A stretch of 64,000 bases of DNA from Clonostachys chloroleuca. Taxonomy: Eukaryota; Ascomycota; Sordariomycetes; Hypocreales; Bionectriaceae. Positions 47,136-59,336 of the stretch are shown here, one piece after another; positions within the stretch are counted from its first letter, which is position 1; every line of letters starts with the position of its first letter. The notes below the pieces were generated by a model. The model saw only the letters and a list, made by a program, of their open reading frames with translations. It searched no databases and was not told where the DNA came from. Position numbers and translations under genes: made by a program. The stretch spans positions 11,532,001-11,596,000 of the forward strand of contig JBANAY010000003.1 in the NCBI GenBank assembly GCA_037952775.1, written 5' to 3'.

Positions 47136-48762
47136 ATGTCGCTATACTCCGAACCCCCTCTCTGCGCGAGTTCAAGTACGACAAGCCCACTTTGCTCGTG
47201 TGCTGGTGGGCAACCGCACTATGTACTTGCACCATATTCTTCCGCGTCACCGGCCGCTTCATCAGGACGGAGAGGTTATTCAAGTCGGATCGGATATCGG
47301 CGCTCGCCCTCGTACCGTTGTATTTGCGCATGGCCTGCGTACACTACATTCTTCTTTATGGGACCAACAATTCGGATTTTGATGGGGTTCATCTGAGTGA
47401 GGAAGAAATCAATCGCAAACAGGTCGCCAGTGGTTTGGTGCTCCTTAGCCGCATCAGCTACGCTGCAACGTATGTGGCTTGCCCGTTTTTGCTTTTACCC
47501 GCTGAACCGTTGGCTGGAGAAGGTTTCACTTTGCAGTGGAGATTGTGCCTTTCTTTGGACAAATTGTGTCTGGTCACTTTGACTTTTGGAGAATTGGAGC
47601 TAACCAATGGACCCATTGCTTTTCTAGGCTCTGGATTCTGAAATACACCACCCTTGAATTTTTCCGGCGATTGACAGATGTCACTTGGGAACGATCCTAT
47701 GAGAGAACGCTGATTTTGATCCGCTGGGCTTTGATAGTGACCTTCGGCGCAGTTTGTATCAGCACTCTCGCTGAGTGCCAGCCTTTTAGTCACTACTGGC
47801 AGGTCATGCCCAACCCTGGAGGTCAATGTCGGCAAGCATACGCCCAGCTGTTGACCATGGCTGTCTGCAACATTTTGACCGACCTTCTCATCGTGTTCTT
47901 CCCGATTCCCATCATCCTTCGCAGTCATATGAAAGTAAAGCGCAAGATTCAGCTCTGTCTGCTCTTCTCACTCAGCTTGTCTGTGGTTGGGGTTACCTTG
48001 TACCGTGTACCCCACATCATAGCAGAGGATGGCCGCCAGCAATATCGTTCACTTCTTGCATCTGTCGAGCTAATCTTTGCCACCGGGTCCGCAAACGCCC
48101 TTGTCCTTGGCTCCTTTGTCCGTGATCGTGGCGCGAAGAAGAAGAAGTACCGCCGTGACTCCGCCGCCGACTCGTTCGATCGTGTCAGCAATCATCGGCG
48201 GCCAACACTTCACCGTCATTGGGGCAGTGACGAGGATTTGGTTCGTGATGTGGGCATGGGTGTGGATCCCGAGCTCCAGGAACGCCCGCAGAGTTCCGGT
48301 ACCAATCCAATGCCAATTGCGAAAAATATTTCCGACGATCTATTGCGCTGGGAGTTCCCACAGCACAATCAGAGCCAGGAGGGGCGAAGTGATGAATTCA
48401 TCTTCTCACAGGACCCAATTGGTAAAATTGATTCCAATATCCCGCAGAGGAGGGTCTCCTTTTTTGATGTAGGGGGACTGTTGAGCGAAGAAGGTGAAAC
48501 AAGCTCCGCACGCAAGGCCAGTGTTGATCACAAGCAACCAAGTCCATCTCTCACTGCTGGTTCAAATGGCTTCCGCAGAGGGTCTAGCACGTTGTTGCAA
48601 GACCTCGGTGGCCTCCTCAGCCCTCTGCATACATCTTCTCGGTTCAGAGGAAAGGACCTCGAGCTCCAGCCGATTCCTCAATCTCAAGATGAGCAAACCT
48701 ACACTCCTCACGGGAAACCAAGCCCGATTCTAAAAGACCCTGGCGGCTTGCTCCGCTCATAA
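47136..48762 (+). CDS. seven-helix rhodopsin-like (PTH11-type) membrane receptor
   Basis: Exons are 47136-47469 and 47628-48762. After the ATG the frame slips in the C5 run at 47154-47158. One more C gives MSLYSEPPSLREFKYDKPT and a continuous 489 residues. Seven hydrophobic helices follow: LLVCWWATALCTCTIFFRV, LALVPLYLRMACVHYILLY, GLVLLSRISYAATLWIL, LILIRWALIVTFGAVCIST, LTDLLIVFFPIPIIL, IQLCLLFSLSLSVVGVTLY and LLASVELIFATGSANALVLG. The ECQPF and GGQCRQAYAQL cysteines lie in an extracellular loop. This is the fungal rhodopsin-fold integral membrane family that includes Pth11-like GPCR candidates. The cytosolic tail of about 230 residues is rich in Ser and Arg and contains DxGGLL three times. 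Ligand and coupling are unknown. Confidence 0.85.
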
Positions 48763-49802
48763 TCTTTGATCTTCCCCTCTATCAGGGGAACATGATCTAC
48801 ATTTCGATACTTTCGTCATCACACTCTATGATTTTCCCATAACGACGCTATTCTATGACATCCGATACGATGACGATGAGTATAAAACTGACATGACGGA
48901 GTCATGTTCCTTTTCGATTTCTATCTATTTATATCCATGTAAATCACTTACGATCTTGCTTGGCGTTCTAAACACCCATGGTTTTTTTTTCCAAGGCGTC
49001 TGTTGCTTTCTATACACTTGTATTGACATTTCTATTTAAACTTGAGCGAATCTGGTTCGACGGCTAGGAGCACAGGGTTAAACATTGGTTTTGATGCTCG
49101 TTTTCACGAGCTTTTTGGCAATCTAGGGAGAGGTATCGGGGTGGATTTCGGGATACAGCTACGATGATGTGTTTATTATACCCCAACAGCAGGATGCTTT
49201 GCGATGTGCCTTTTATTTCCCTAGGCATAGGTTTTGGTTTGGGCTCATTTGGAGCTACTGGTGATGACTTGGTTGGTGGTAGTTCAAAAGTAAATTAAAC
49301 TTTAATAGCACCATGCTGCAAAGATTTCAGAACATCATATCGTGCCTCTTGTGTGACAAATATGGCCTGCTTCAAAGACTGGGTAGAAAGAAGGATCAAC
49401 CTGGTGGCTCATTTAATCTCAGTCTAACAAATGTTAACATCAAAAAAATCTTGGGCTATACACCAAATCAGCAACTTCAAGAAAGGCCCAGCCATGTGGT
49501 CAGCGAAGATGATAATGCTCTTTGTATTGTAGTTTTGACTATTTGTGTTCTTTCATTGCGCGTCCGTTAATGAAAACGCCCAACAACGCCAGATTTTCGA
49601 TCCTCGAAAATATTAATCCAAATTCGACGCCCGACTAGGCGCCCAGTGATAATTGACCAGGTTTCCTCCGCATGCTCCTCGACTTACGACTCCTCGACTT
49701 CCCCGGGGACTCTTGGCCCCTTAGCCCTATTCCTTTTGCCTCACGCATTTCACAGAAACGCCAACCTCATAATATCGCCCTCCTCGCTGCTCCCCTTCCT
49801 TG
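48763..49802. other. intergenic, convergent 3' ends
   Basis: About 1 kb between the receptor and RPB5 stops, AT-rich throughout, with no supported gene. An 85-codon frame at 49313-49570 shows no domain. Confidence 0.4.
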
Positions 49803-50718
49803 TTAGACACAGAGTCTATAACTGGCATATCGGCCGGCCGTCTCACTGGTCCGGATGATCTTGACGACCTGCCCACGCTTCAGGCCCAGGTAGCGGGCCA
49901 CGGGGTCCTTCTGTAGGATACGGGGCAGCTGCGTCTCCTTGAGGCGGTAGCGCTTGAGGAGGGCTGTCTTCTCCTCGCGCGACAGCAGGACGTGGCGGGG
50001 CACGAGCTCGTGGTGGGTGATGTTGACCAGCAGGTCCTCCTCGAGGAAGCACTCGATCTTGGCCAGGTTCTCGACGGAGGCGAGGGACTTGCGTGCCGCG
50101 GGGGACAGGGCGCCGTGGGTGATCATGATTCCCGTCTTGTACTGGTTGGTGATGATGTACTTGGCGAAGTTGCGGATCTGACCGACGCCGAAGGACGTGT
50201 CGCTGAGGAACTCGACCCAGACGGGGCCGCAGTCGGGGGTGGGATCGGGGTCGGAGTCGGTCTTTGGGGGGTGTTTTTTCTGAGCATGGCGTCGCTGGGG
50301 CGAGCAGAGAACTGGAGCTTGCCGCGACTGACGCGAGAGAACAAAGGTTAGCCCGCAAGCTCTCCCACGGAAAGACAAATGGCGGGAGGTGGGAGGTGGG
50401 AAAGAGGACTCACTTTACGGAACCATCTGGGTTGCAGTAGTCGGAACGGAAACGGTCCAGTGAGATCTTGATTTCATCCTCTGCCAACTCGTACTCCTGC
50501 TGTCGCATTAGCACCCGCTCTCTCAAATCGCAACAACGCGAACCCAACATATCAGTCGCATCAGAGGCTCAGATCCAATGCAACTCGATTGAGAAAAGCG
50601 TCGCCTGTGGAGCGCTGGGGGAGAGACTCACCCGATCCGCGATCATTTCGTGTGCCGTCCTCCATGCTCGCCAGAGTCTGACAACCTCCTTGGACCTAGC
50701 GTCGTTTCCCTCATCCAT
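49803..50718 (-). CDS. RPB5: RNA polymerase I/II/III common subunit Rpb5 (RPABC1)
   Basis: Exons are 50718-50632, 50496-50414 and 50327-49803. The N-terminal jaw domain begins MDEGNDARSKEVVRLWRAW and continues with YELAEDEIKISLDRF and RGKLQFSARPSDAML. The C-terminal assembly domain is almost invariant: DLLVNITHHELVPRH, LLSREEKTALLKRYRLKETQ, DPVARYLGLKRGQVVKIIR and SETAGRYASYR. Between the two parts the frame breaks in a segment containing a G6 run (50266-50271) and a T6 run (50274-50279). Adding one base, most simply a C in the coding-strand C6, gives RKNTPPKTDSDPDPTPDCGP and 231 residues with matching exon phases. Because the subunit is essential and shared by all three polymerases, a real frameshift is implausible. 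Confidence 0.93.
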
Positions 50719-51512
50719 GGTTGCGAAAGGAAAAGAAAGATTAAATAGCCGATTACTCTATAACTCCGTCTTGAAAGAAAAATCAGCGCACCACTGGCAA
50801 ATATGTCGGTGGCTATTTGCGTTGCTGGTCGTCACTGGGCGTTCGTTGGATGCTAGTCAAAAAAATTATGAGATCAACCGAATGGAGCCTTTCGCATAAT
50901 CGCGGCAGCTGCAGGTTAGGCTGGAAGAGAGCAAAATTATGGTCATGTGATACGGTGAGGACTTGAACAAAGCGGCCCCACAGAAGTCGGAGTTCGGAGG
51001 CTCTGCCTTCACCTTGGTTGCTTCCTGGCAGATGCTGAGACGCTATTACCTGCTGAGCTCTCAAGCAGGAAGGCACAAAGGCCAAGGGACCCCACCAGGC
51101 CCCATTTAGGACAATGGCTAGATAGCCTATGGATGGACGTTTCTTTAGCATTCCAGGCCCTAAGCCCCCTTGAAAGACCCCTTGGACAACGGTGAAGTGG
51201 CACTAAGAATCACCAGAATTCCTGGCGCACAGATCCCATCCACAGCGTGGCAGAGCGACATCCAGCAGTGGAAATTCCTAATACTGAGTGCTGTAGGTAT
51301 TATCAGAGGACACGGGGCGACAAGATCCAACATTCAGGGACGATCTTTTTTTTTCCCTTCCAGGGCAGAATCACCTCGAAGACGCGCCACCACTCTCCCT
51401 TCCTAACCCTTGCTCTCTTCTCCCATTCTCAGGGCCTGCTAGAAGAGTCTTTGGTTTCTTTTTCTTCCATTCTCTCCCACCAATCTCTCCCATCACCCGC
51501 CCAACTTTCGCA
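50719..51512. other. divergent promoter region, RPB5 and bfr1
   Basis: About 800 bases between two gene starts. The 150 bases before the bfr1 ATG are strongly CT-rich, as in leaders of highly expressed fungal genes. No gene seen. Confidence 0.45.
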
Positions 51513-53085
51513 ATGGCTGAGACTGCCCCTGCCACCGCCCCTGCGGCGGAGAAGACCGCTCGTCCCACCCGTCCTGATGAGAATGAGTATCAGAAGAAGC
51601 TTGTTGAGGCCGAAAAGGCGCACAAGGTTGCTATGGATCGCCTGGTACGACCCTCTCGACGTCTCAATGGCCTCTCATCTCGCCATGCTTGCCCGCGCTA
51701 GAAGAAGAAGATGTAGTTCACTGACATGCGTGCCCCTTCAAGAACGCCATCAAGGCCAAGATCGATATTGCCAGCCCCAACAAGAACAAGGACCAGCAAA
51801 GCCCGACCCAGAAGCGGCGACAGGAGCTCATTGCCCAGGCAAACGAGATCCGTCAGAAGCAGGCCGGTGGTAAGAACGCCCGTACTAGCAAGCTCGACCA
51901 GATCAAGCGCCTCGATGAGCAGGTCCGAAGCCGCATCAACGAGCAAAAGACGGCCAAGGCCAAGGTTCCCTTCAAGTCCCTCGAGGAGGTCGACCGCCAG
52001 ATTGCCACCCTCGAGAAGCAGGTCAACTCGGGCACCATGAAGCTCGTTGACGAGAAGAAGGCCCTCACCGATATCTCCAGCCTGCGCAAGACCCGCAAGA
52101 ACTTTGGTCAATTCGACGACTCGCAGCGCCAGATTGACGAACTCCGTGCCAAGATCAAGGAGATCAAGGACAGTATGGAGGACCCCGAGCAGAAGGCCCT
52201 CTCCGAGCAGTACAACAAGATTCAGGCCGAGCTTGACACCATCAAGGCCGAGCAGGACGAGGCGTACAAGAACATCTCCAGCCTCCGTGACGAGCGCACC
52301 AAGCTCCATGCCGAGCAGCAGGAGACCTTCACCGCCATTCGCAAGCTCAAGGACGACTACTTCGGCCAGAAGAAGGCATTCCAGGCTTTCGAGCGTGAGC
52401 TCCGCGAGAAGCAGCGAGAGAAGAGAAAGGCCGAGAACGACCGTTACCACCAGGAGCGCAAGAAGGCCGAGGCCGAGCGAGTTCTCGCTGAGGCTAGCGA
52501 CCCTGCTTACCTCGAGGAGATCCGTCGCGCCAACAGCTTGCTGCTGTTCCTCGACCCCAACCACAAGGTCGAGAAGGGCCCTCTTGTGGCCGATTCCGGC
52601 CTGGGCGCTCAGACCCAGCGTACTGTCGACGATGCCGGCCTGAAGGGAACCAAGCTTCTGCGTAAGGAGGACCGTGAGGACGAGTATCTGCCCTCCACCA
52701 AGAAGGGCAAGAAGGGCAAGAAGGGCGGTGCCAACGCAGCCTCCACCAAGGCTTTCAACTGCCCCCCTTCTGTTGTTGAGGACTGTGCCTTCATTGGCGT
52801 TGAGCCCCCCATGAGCAGCGAGGACGTCCCTACTGTCATTGAGAAGGTCCGGGCCAAGCTGGACCACTGGAAGGGTGACCAGCAGGCTGAGACCCAGCGC
52901 GTAGGTTGCATCTTTTCACGGCTCTGAAAATGGACGAAACTAACCGAATTGTCTCATAGAACATCGACAAGGCAAAGGCGAAGATTGAAGAGCTTGAGAA
53001 GGCCGAGGCCAACGGTACTAACGGCGTCGAGGAAGCCACCTCCGAGCTCAAGGAGACTTCCATCGCCGACAAGCAGGAGTCATAA
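51513..53085 (+). CDS. bfr1: Bfr1-type mRNP/nuclear segregation protein
   Basis: Three exons (51513-51644, 51743-52900, 52960-53085) give 471 residues. The protein is nearly all charged coiled coil (for example SLEEVDRQIATLEKQVNSG, FGQFDDSQRQIDELRAKIKEI and KKAFQAFERELREKQREKR), with an Ala/Pro-rich N terminus. A Lys/Gly-rich KKGKKGKKGG patch and a conserved C-terminal region (FNCPPSVVEDCAFIGVEPP) follow. This is the layout of Bfr1, a polysome- and ER-associated RNA-binding protein first found through brefeldin A resistance and ploidy defects. Strong codon bias toward C-ending codons and a CT-rich leader suggest high expression. The first intron ends at a non-canonical-looking but in-phase CAAG acceptor, preceded by a CACTGAC branch site. 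The family call is firm. Confidence 0.93.
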
Positions 53086-54148
53086 TTGCCACGCGATTGG
53101 CACCTTCTTGAAATAATAGGAACCCATTCAGGCATAAGGCGTAATCTCAAAAACCTCTCTCTCCTCCAAAAACCTGTCTCTCCCCCTCTCCATCCGACCA
53201 AAAAGTCCAACTGTCCTTATTTTTTTTTAAACCCACCTTTACATAGCATCCTGCCAGCAAGGAATGAATGATATCTGCCAAAAAAAAGTCTCCGACTTCC
53301 GCCTCCTATTTTCCTCTCTTTATTTCCTTTTCTTTCCTATTCTACGTCGGGATATGGTGAAATTTTGTTTGATATACAAAGCCGAAGCCATGGAAGATCT
53401 GGGATGTGGGATATACAATGATGGGAGGGGGAAATGTTCTGAATCATGGCCCAAACGGCCGTGATGAGGGGTCTTGAGCAACGTCATTGTGGTGTTGTTT
53501 TATCCCGATGTATTTATTGAGCGCTCTCTGGGAACGATAGGAATAATCAAAAATCAAACGAATGAGCAGAACTTCCAATGACGCAGCATCTGATCACCCC
53601 CTTTTATTCACATTCTGAAGTTCGCGCATGAGGGCAAGCATTGTAACGTGTTTTTTCTCATTTATTTTTTTTTGTTGATTTGTAGCCATCAAAGTGGCTC
53701 CCCTAGCTGCTTCTCCTCCTGTCCGGCGACAGTGTGTTCTTGGTCTCTGAGCAAGGCCCAGTAAGCTAAATGTGTGGAAAATCGCAGACCATACTAAACT
53801 GTATAAATCAATGATTTTTTATCAACAAATATGTCACTCCCATACTCCAAACGATATGTCCTGTCGTTCGCATCTAATCCAGTACAACTTGGTCGTGTCG
53901 AAACGTATAAGTAACAGCTTGTTGGTTGCTGCAGTCAATTTAAAACAAGTTAAAACATAAGGAGATTCGTAGCTCGAATTGGTGGCTCGCCATACAATTC
54001 CCGAATATGCCGCGCCATGCCGTTATTACTATCGTGCCGAGTCGTAGATATCGTGAAAATCGTCAAGTCTTCAAAAGCCGTCCTCTCCTGGGGACAGCGG
54101 AGCGATCAAGGTCCACTATCCCTAAAGTTTGCCCAAGAATGTTCGGGT
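53086..54148. other. intergenic, convergent 3' ends
   Basis: About 1.06 kb between two stop codons, AT-rich, with T-runs near 53218-53228 and 53640-53680. No supported gene. Confidence 0.45.
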
Positions 54149-55124
54149 TCAGTATGCTGGGTAATACGGTGCGGTTGTCGGCGGAGCTCCAAATCGCATA
54201 CCAGTAGAGCGTCTGTTTCCAGGTCCGGGGGTATGACGATCGTGTCGGCCAACACCAGGGGGAGGAGGGGTCCGCGATGGGAGGTGGGCGGCGTCCAGGC
54301 CATTCATGCCACCCATACCGCCCATGGCGCCCATCCCGTTCATAGCACCCATCCGACCGTTCATGCCGTTCATGGCACCCATGCCATTCATAGCGCCATT
54401 CATGCCGTAGTGCATTGGAGTTACAGCTTGGCTGTTTTCATAAAACCCACTCCCAGGTCCTCCCCCACCTCCGCCTCCTCCTCTGCCTCCCCTGCCTCCA
54501 ACAGGACCTCCTGGTGCGCCGCCGCCCGTACCTGGTGGGGGACCGACTCGACGTTGAGGCGGTTTCCTCTGAGGGCTCGCCTTGAAAGGGGGGTCTGATA
54601 CAACAGGATCGTCATTCGAGGGTAAGCTCAGTTCTACCAGATTGAAGAAATACTCGAGGACCTCGGGGTAGAGCTCCACGCTAGCCTTCCAGTCCTCATC
54701 GATGCCTTCTTTCAGGGTGCGCTGGGCATCAGCGAGATGCTGAGGGTGAGGGGGCGCATTGTAATAATGATAAGCATGGTTGGTCAGTTGATCCAGGTGC
54801 TCTGAGTGCTGGGTCTTCCTTTGATCAGATAGCATACGGAAGTAATCTAGGATATGATCTTGCGCATGGCTTCTAACCCATTGTCTATATCATCACATGT
54901 CAGTGTGCGGTCCAACAAACCGATGAGGAGCGGGTTCATTGGACATACCGTATTTGAAAGTACATATCCTTCATGACCTTGTCTTCTGCCTGCTTCATGG
55001 CAACATCGAGGCCCTTTGCTTCGCATTCACAAGCCATCTCGGCAGGCGCTCCGCAGATAGCACAGTCCGGATCCATTTTGATGATGTTCCGGCGGTGTTT
55101 TGGTTTTGGTTCTCTAAAATACAT
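54149..55124 (-). CDS. conserved fungal protein with Cys-rich knuckle and Met/Gly repeats
   Basis: Two exons (55124-54949 and 54884-54149) give 303 residues. The intron has donor GTATGT. The start at 55124 gives MYFREPKPKHRRNIIKMDPD; a second ATG 16 codons later is possible. Near the N terminus CAICG...ACECEAKGL forms a compact C-x2-C-x7-C-x-C set that could bind one zinc. The middle part (WVRSHAQDHILDYFRML, AYHYYNAPPHPQHLADA, YPEVLEYFFNLVELSLP) is helical and looks conserved. The C-terminal third is low complexity: poly-Gly, then repeated MNGM/GAMN units, then Pro/Arg. I do not recognise a characterised homologue and assign no function. Similar proteins seem widespread in filamentous ascomycetes. 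Confidence 0.8.
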
Positions 55125-57304
55125 CTTAGCGGGAGGCCGAGGAACCGAGGCGATAGCTTGAGTTATGGTGAGGGGCAATGGCGGGCTACTGGACCAGCAG
55201 GGAATACACGACAAGATGTAGGTCGATACATAGAGGAGGGCACTCTGAGTGAAGGACTGACTACACCCGGAGCAGGATATACATGAATCACGAAGGACGT
55301 CCCTTGGGGCCCATACATGGGTACATTGGGAGATGGGAAGAGGTTTGGGATCTGGGAGGAGCCCGAAAGCTGGAGTGGGCTAAGGGCGAGGGAGGGAGGA
55401 AGGGGAGGTGGAAGTGCAGTCAATGCTGGCTGGCACGCAACTGACCTAAAGTATCAATCCAGGGTGGTGGTGGCAGCAGCTCCGGGCGTGGGGAGACCGA
55501 CGGCGCGCTGAGCGGTAAGGATCCAGGGGCGGAGTCGGTTCAATCGCAAAGGGGGGGGGGTGGAGGAGGAGGAAGCGGCGGCTGTACCTAGGGAACAGTC
55601 CGGGCTGGACGGCGTCTGTGCTGCAAGCCAACCCAAGAAGTTGCGTCACGAGCCAGAAACGAAGGCAGAAGGGCGAGACGGTTCGACAAACGCACGATCT
55701 CGAAGTTTCGGCTCAGCAGGGTAACATGGGGACTGGATGTAGGTCTGTTGTGTGGAGAACGGCCGAATGAGGAGAGTCAATAGGACACACCCTTGATGTC
55801 GTGGCTCGAATGCGGGACTGGCAAAACGTATGCAAGCTAGCCCAACGAACTAGCAGCCCAACCAATCGAAGTCGGCTGAGAATGCTATGCGAGTGGGATG
55901 CTATAGTCTCCTAAGGTCGGATCGAGCAAGATTGGCGATGGTCTGCGTGAGGAGGTGGTGTCACCGGAGCAGTTTGGGTTCCGCAATCGTGTGATTTGGT
56001 CCGCCGGCCTGTAACGATGCAGTATATCAACAATAATAAGAACCAGACCGTGCCCGAGTCAATTGACGGCCAGCTGCTCTCCTGCTGCTGTCCAGGATGT
56101 GCCGGGAGACTTTTCTGGCTCAGAGCGAGAAGGCGGGAGAGGAAGGCAGGAGCAACGAAAGACGGAGAAGGGGGCCAATGAGGCGGAAAGCAGTGATGGA
56201 TCTGATTGGTGCCAGCGAGGTGCAGCTCAGCAATGAATGGATGGCAGCTAAATAAGCAGTCGTTGTCCGATGTCCCGCAGACCAACTTCTTCCGACAGAG
56301 GAACCACGATACGCGCAGTAGCAGAACACGGGGCAGCTTGGCTGGAGAGTGAGGTAAACGTGCAGCCCGAGGGAGAAAGTGGCCGCACGGGAGAAGTCAC
56401 TTCAGTCGAGAGTGGACTGACTAACTGGAGGCGGGACCAGCTTCAACGGGCAGTTCACCGCATTTTGCCTCCTCGACACTGCAGCAACAGCGCCATTAGC
56501 AGGTACCGACAAGGACGTAGTGCGACATGCACGCGACGGTCGAATCACAGCAGCGGGCCGGTTCCATCGCCGCTGCTTATGGGCAGCCCGCCGAGTCTGT
56601 TTATCCCCCAGCAGGATTATGCGTTTGCACTTGGCAGCCGGTGAGCCGCAGTGTTCGATGCGGATGATGGTTAGGCTGCTGCTGTACTGATGCCCTTTGA
56701 GGGGTTCGGGCTCGCTTGGCGTGGGGATCATAATGCACGGTGATATTGTGTTTGTCAGCGATGGCCGACTACCTACCTACGTTTCATATAGCTCTTATGA
56801 ATCTGCATAATACCAGCTTGAATGTTTGTACAGATTAATCGTAGGTAATACTGCAGGTAGCTGTAGTAGTTAGGCGTCGGTATATCGGTATTGACACCCC
56901 AATGCCGTGTGACCTCGCTGGATTGGCCTATCTATTATCATCTTCATGGTTCTTGCTGTATGTTCGTGCGATGATTCACCAAGCGGGATGTTCTGAAAAG
57001 TCATCGGTGACGCTATCACGGCAGGACAGGTGTCCTATATAAATCGGTAAGTATAGTGGAAATCATATTAAGCCAATATTCACTACAAAGTACATTGTTA
57101 CATCGAGACCTTCCTTCTTTGACAGCTGGAGGTGTAAGTCGTGGTTAAATGGCAGGCTGGTGGGATGGATTGCAGTTAAATCGCCGATGGCTTATCGATA
57201 ACAAGTTTTTTCCAGTGAACCAGGCATAAACAACGTCCCCCAACCATGAATTGATTCACCACCGACAAGGACAACGTCTCTGCTCGCAGAGAAACAGAAG
57301 GGAA
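55125..57304. other. divergent spacer, Cys-rich protein and MTG2
   Basis: About 2.2 kb with no supported gene. It contains a 10-base G run at 55551-55560 and a TACCTACCTAC motif at 56770-56780. The part nearest 55125 is likely the promoter or leader of the Cys-rich gene. Confidence 0.4.
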
Positions 57305-59076
57305 ATGTCCCCCCGGTGCATAGCTCCGTCATTCACGCTGGCGCCGTTCCTGTATCCATCCCTTTATGCGCCCCGAGCAGGCCACTCCGCCCGCGTCATT
57401 GCGCGGGTGTCACTCCAGAAGCGATGCACATCAACCGTCAATAACCTCCCAGAGTCTCGCCTAAACCCCGCCCCGGAAGACTTCTCCTCGCCTAGTTTCG
57501 CCGACAAGACCGAGCTGACCCTATATGCCGGACGTGGTGGCAATGGCTGTGTGTCATTCCTGAGGGAGATGTTCCTCGCCGAGGGGCCCCCAATGGCGGC
57601 GACGGCGGGGCTGGCGGTAACATCTACATACAAGCTGCCTATGGCGAGACCTCTCTGCATAAGATCGCTCGCAAGCAGTTCGTTCGTGCGGGTCGCGGCA
57701 AGCACGGCCAGGGCAGCGCAAAAGGCGGCACCAAGGGTGACGATGTTGTCATTACCGTGCCGGTCGGGACGATTGTCCGCGAGATCGAGCGATCCGACCC
57801 AGCCGCTGAGGAGGCCATGAATATCAAGGCATACCAGGCCATCCAGAAAGAAAAAAGGAAGGAGATCAGACTGGCCGAGGAGGAGCGCAGGAGGAAGCAA
57901 AAACAAAAGGCCCTTGCCAAGGCTGAAGGGGAGGAGGTGGACGAGGCAGAGGAAGAGCTTGAGGAAGAGCCGCTGGGGAGATCATCTCGAGCCATTGAGA
58001 TGGAAGAGGACGAGGATCCAGAACTAGACGATCCCACTCGTCATAAATGGCTGCTATATCCAGGCATGTCCAAAAACGACATGAAAGGGTCAACTTTTCC
58101 TCGACTACCCCGACGCACTAAAATGTATAATCAACCTCCTGCGCCTGTCCATCTCGACCTGTCAAGGCCAACCGTACAGCCCATATTGCTTGCCACTGGA
58201 GGTATCGGCGGATTAGGCAACCCCCACTTCACTTCCAAAGATCATCCTCGCCCGTTCTTCGCGACAAAGGGCGAGGATGCAGTTACAATGAAGATCGAGC
58301 TCGAACTCAAGCTTCTGGCCGATGTAGGCCTGGTCGGCCTGCCCAACGCCGGCAAGAGCACCTTGTTGCGATCGCTCACCAACAGTCGGACGAGAATTGG
58401 GAACTGGGCCTTCACCACCCTCCAGCCCAACATCGGCACCGTCGTCCTCGACAAATACTCTGGCCGCCCAGCCGTCTCAGCGTCCATGCGCCGCAACCCC
58501 GACGGCAGCCAGGACAGCGAGCGCCGGACTCGCTTCACCATCGCCGACATCCCGGGCCTTATCGAGGGCGCCCACCTTGACCGCGGCCTGGGCATCGCCT
58601 TCCTCCGCCACGTCGAGCGCGCCGCCGTCCTCGCCTTTGTCATCGACCTCGGCGCCGGCAACGCAGTCAAGGCGCTCGATGCCCTGTGGCGCGAGGTCGG
58701 ACTGTATGCTCAGATGCGGGAAGAGGAAGAGCACGACCGCGAGGTCGAGTCCAAGATTGACTGGGACCTGACTTCGCCCGCCCAGGTGAATCTGCTCAAT
58801 GCCGATGTCGCCGCCCTCGACGCCCCGCCGGCAGCTCTGGACATCACAGGCAAACCCTGGTTTGTCGTGGCCACCAAGGCAGACCTCCCCGAAACGCAGG
58901 CCAACTTCCGCGAACTGAAGGCGTACCTTGAGAGCATCACCCGAGGCGACGCCCCCCACCCCAGCAGCGTGGAGTCTTCCTGGACAAAGAACTGCACCGC
59001 CATCCCAGTGAGCGCCATCAACGGCCAGGGCGTGGACCGCATCACCCACTGGACAGTCGGCCTCCTAGATGAGTAA
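57305..59076 (+). CDS. MTG2: mitochondrial Obg-family GTPase Mtg2
   Basis: One exon. A basic, hydroxylated N terminus of about 40 residues suits a mitochondrial presequence. The Gly-rich Obg fold begins TLYAGRGGNGCVSFLREMF. It then changes frame in the C5 run at 57587-57591. With one more C it continues NGGDGGAGGNIYIQAAYGE and the total is 590 residues. An acidic/Lys-rich insert (about residues 180-240) splits the Obg fold, as in other fungal Mtg2. The G domain shows GLPNAGKST (G1), TTLQPNIGTV (switch I), DIPGLIEGAH (G3), TKAD (G4) and a final SA motif (G5). Obg GTPases monitor assembly of the large mitochondrial ribosomal subunit at the 21S rRNA. It is convergent with TRM4, 260 bases apart. 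Confidence 0.93.
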
Positions 59077-59336
59077 TCTCACAAATAGTAGAATACCTGT
59101 ATATTATGTAACAACACTCGCATGTCAAAAGATGCCAGTGGCTACTAGGACGTTTTTGTGGTTTCTCAGAGCCTACGTTTACGCATAGCCTATGTATTAT
59201 AAGATCACAAATCTAAGAGCGAAGAGTAAAGGGACTCATACGATAGAACGTAACGGACGAACGAATAAGGTACATTATACTCTATAAATCATGACGCTTT
59301 TACAGCCAATTTTTAAAATTCCCTTGACTTGGAAGG
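59077..59336. other. short convergent spacer MTG2/TRM4
   Basis: AT-rich 260-base gap between two stop codons. No gene. Confidence 0.5.

Noticed and set aside
51698..52867. 389-codon minus-strand frame across bfr1
   Set aside because: Antisense of a strongly codon-biased coiled-coil gene. The Leu/Val/Gly-rich translation has no domain.
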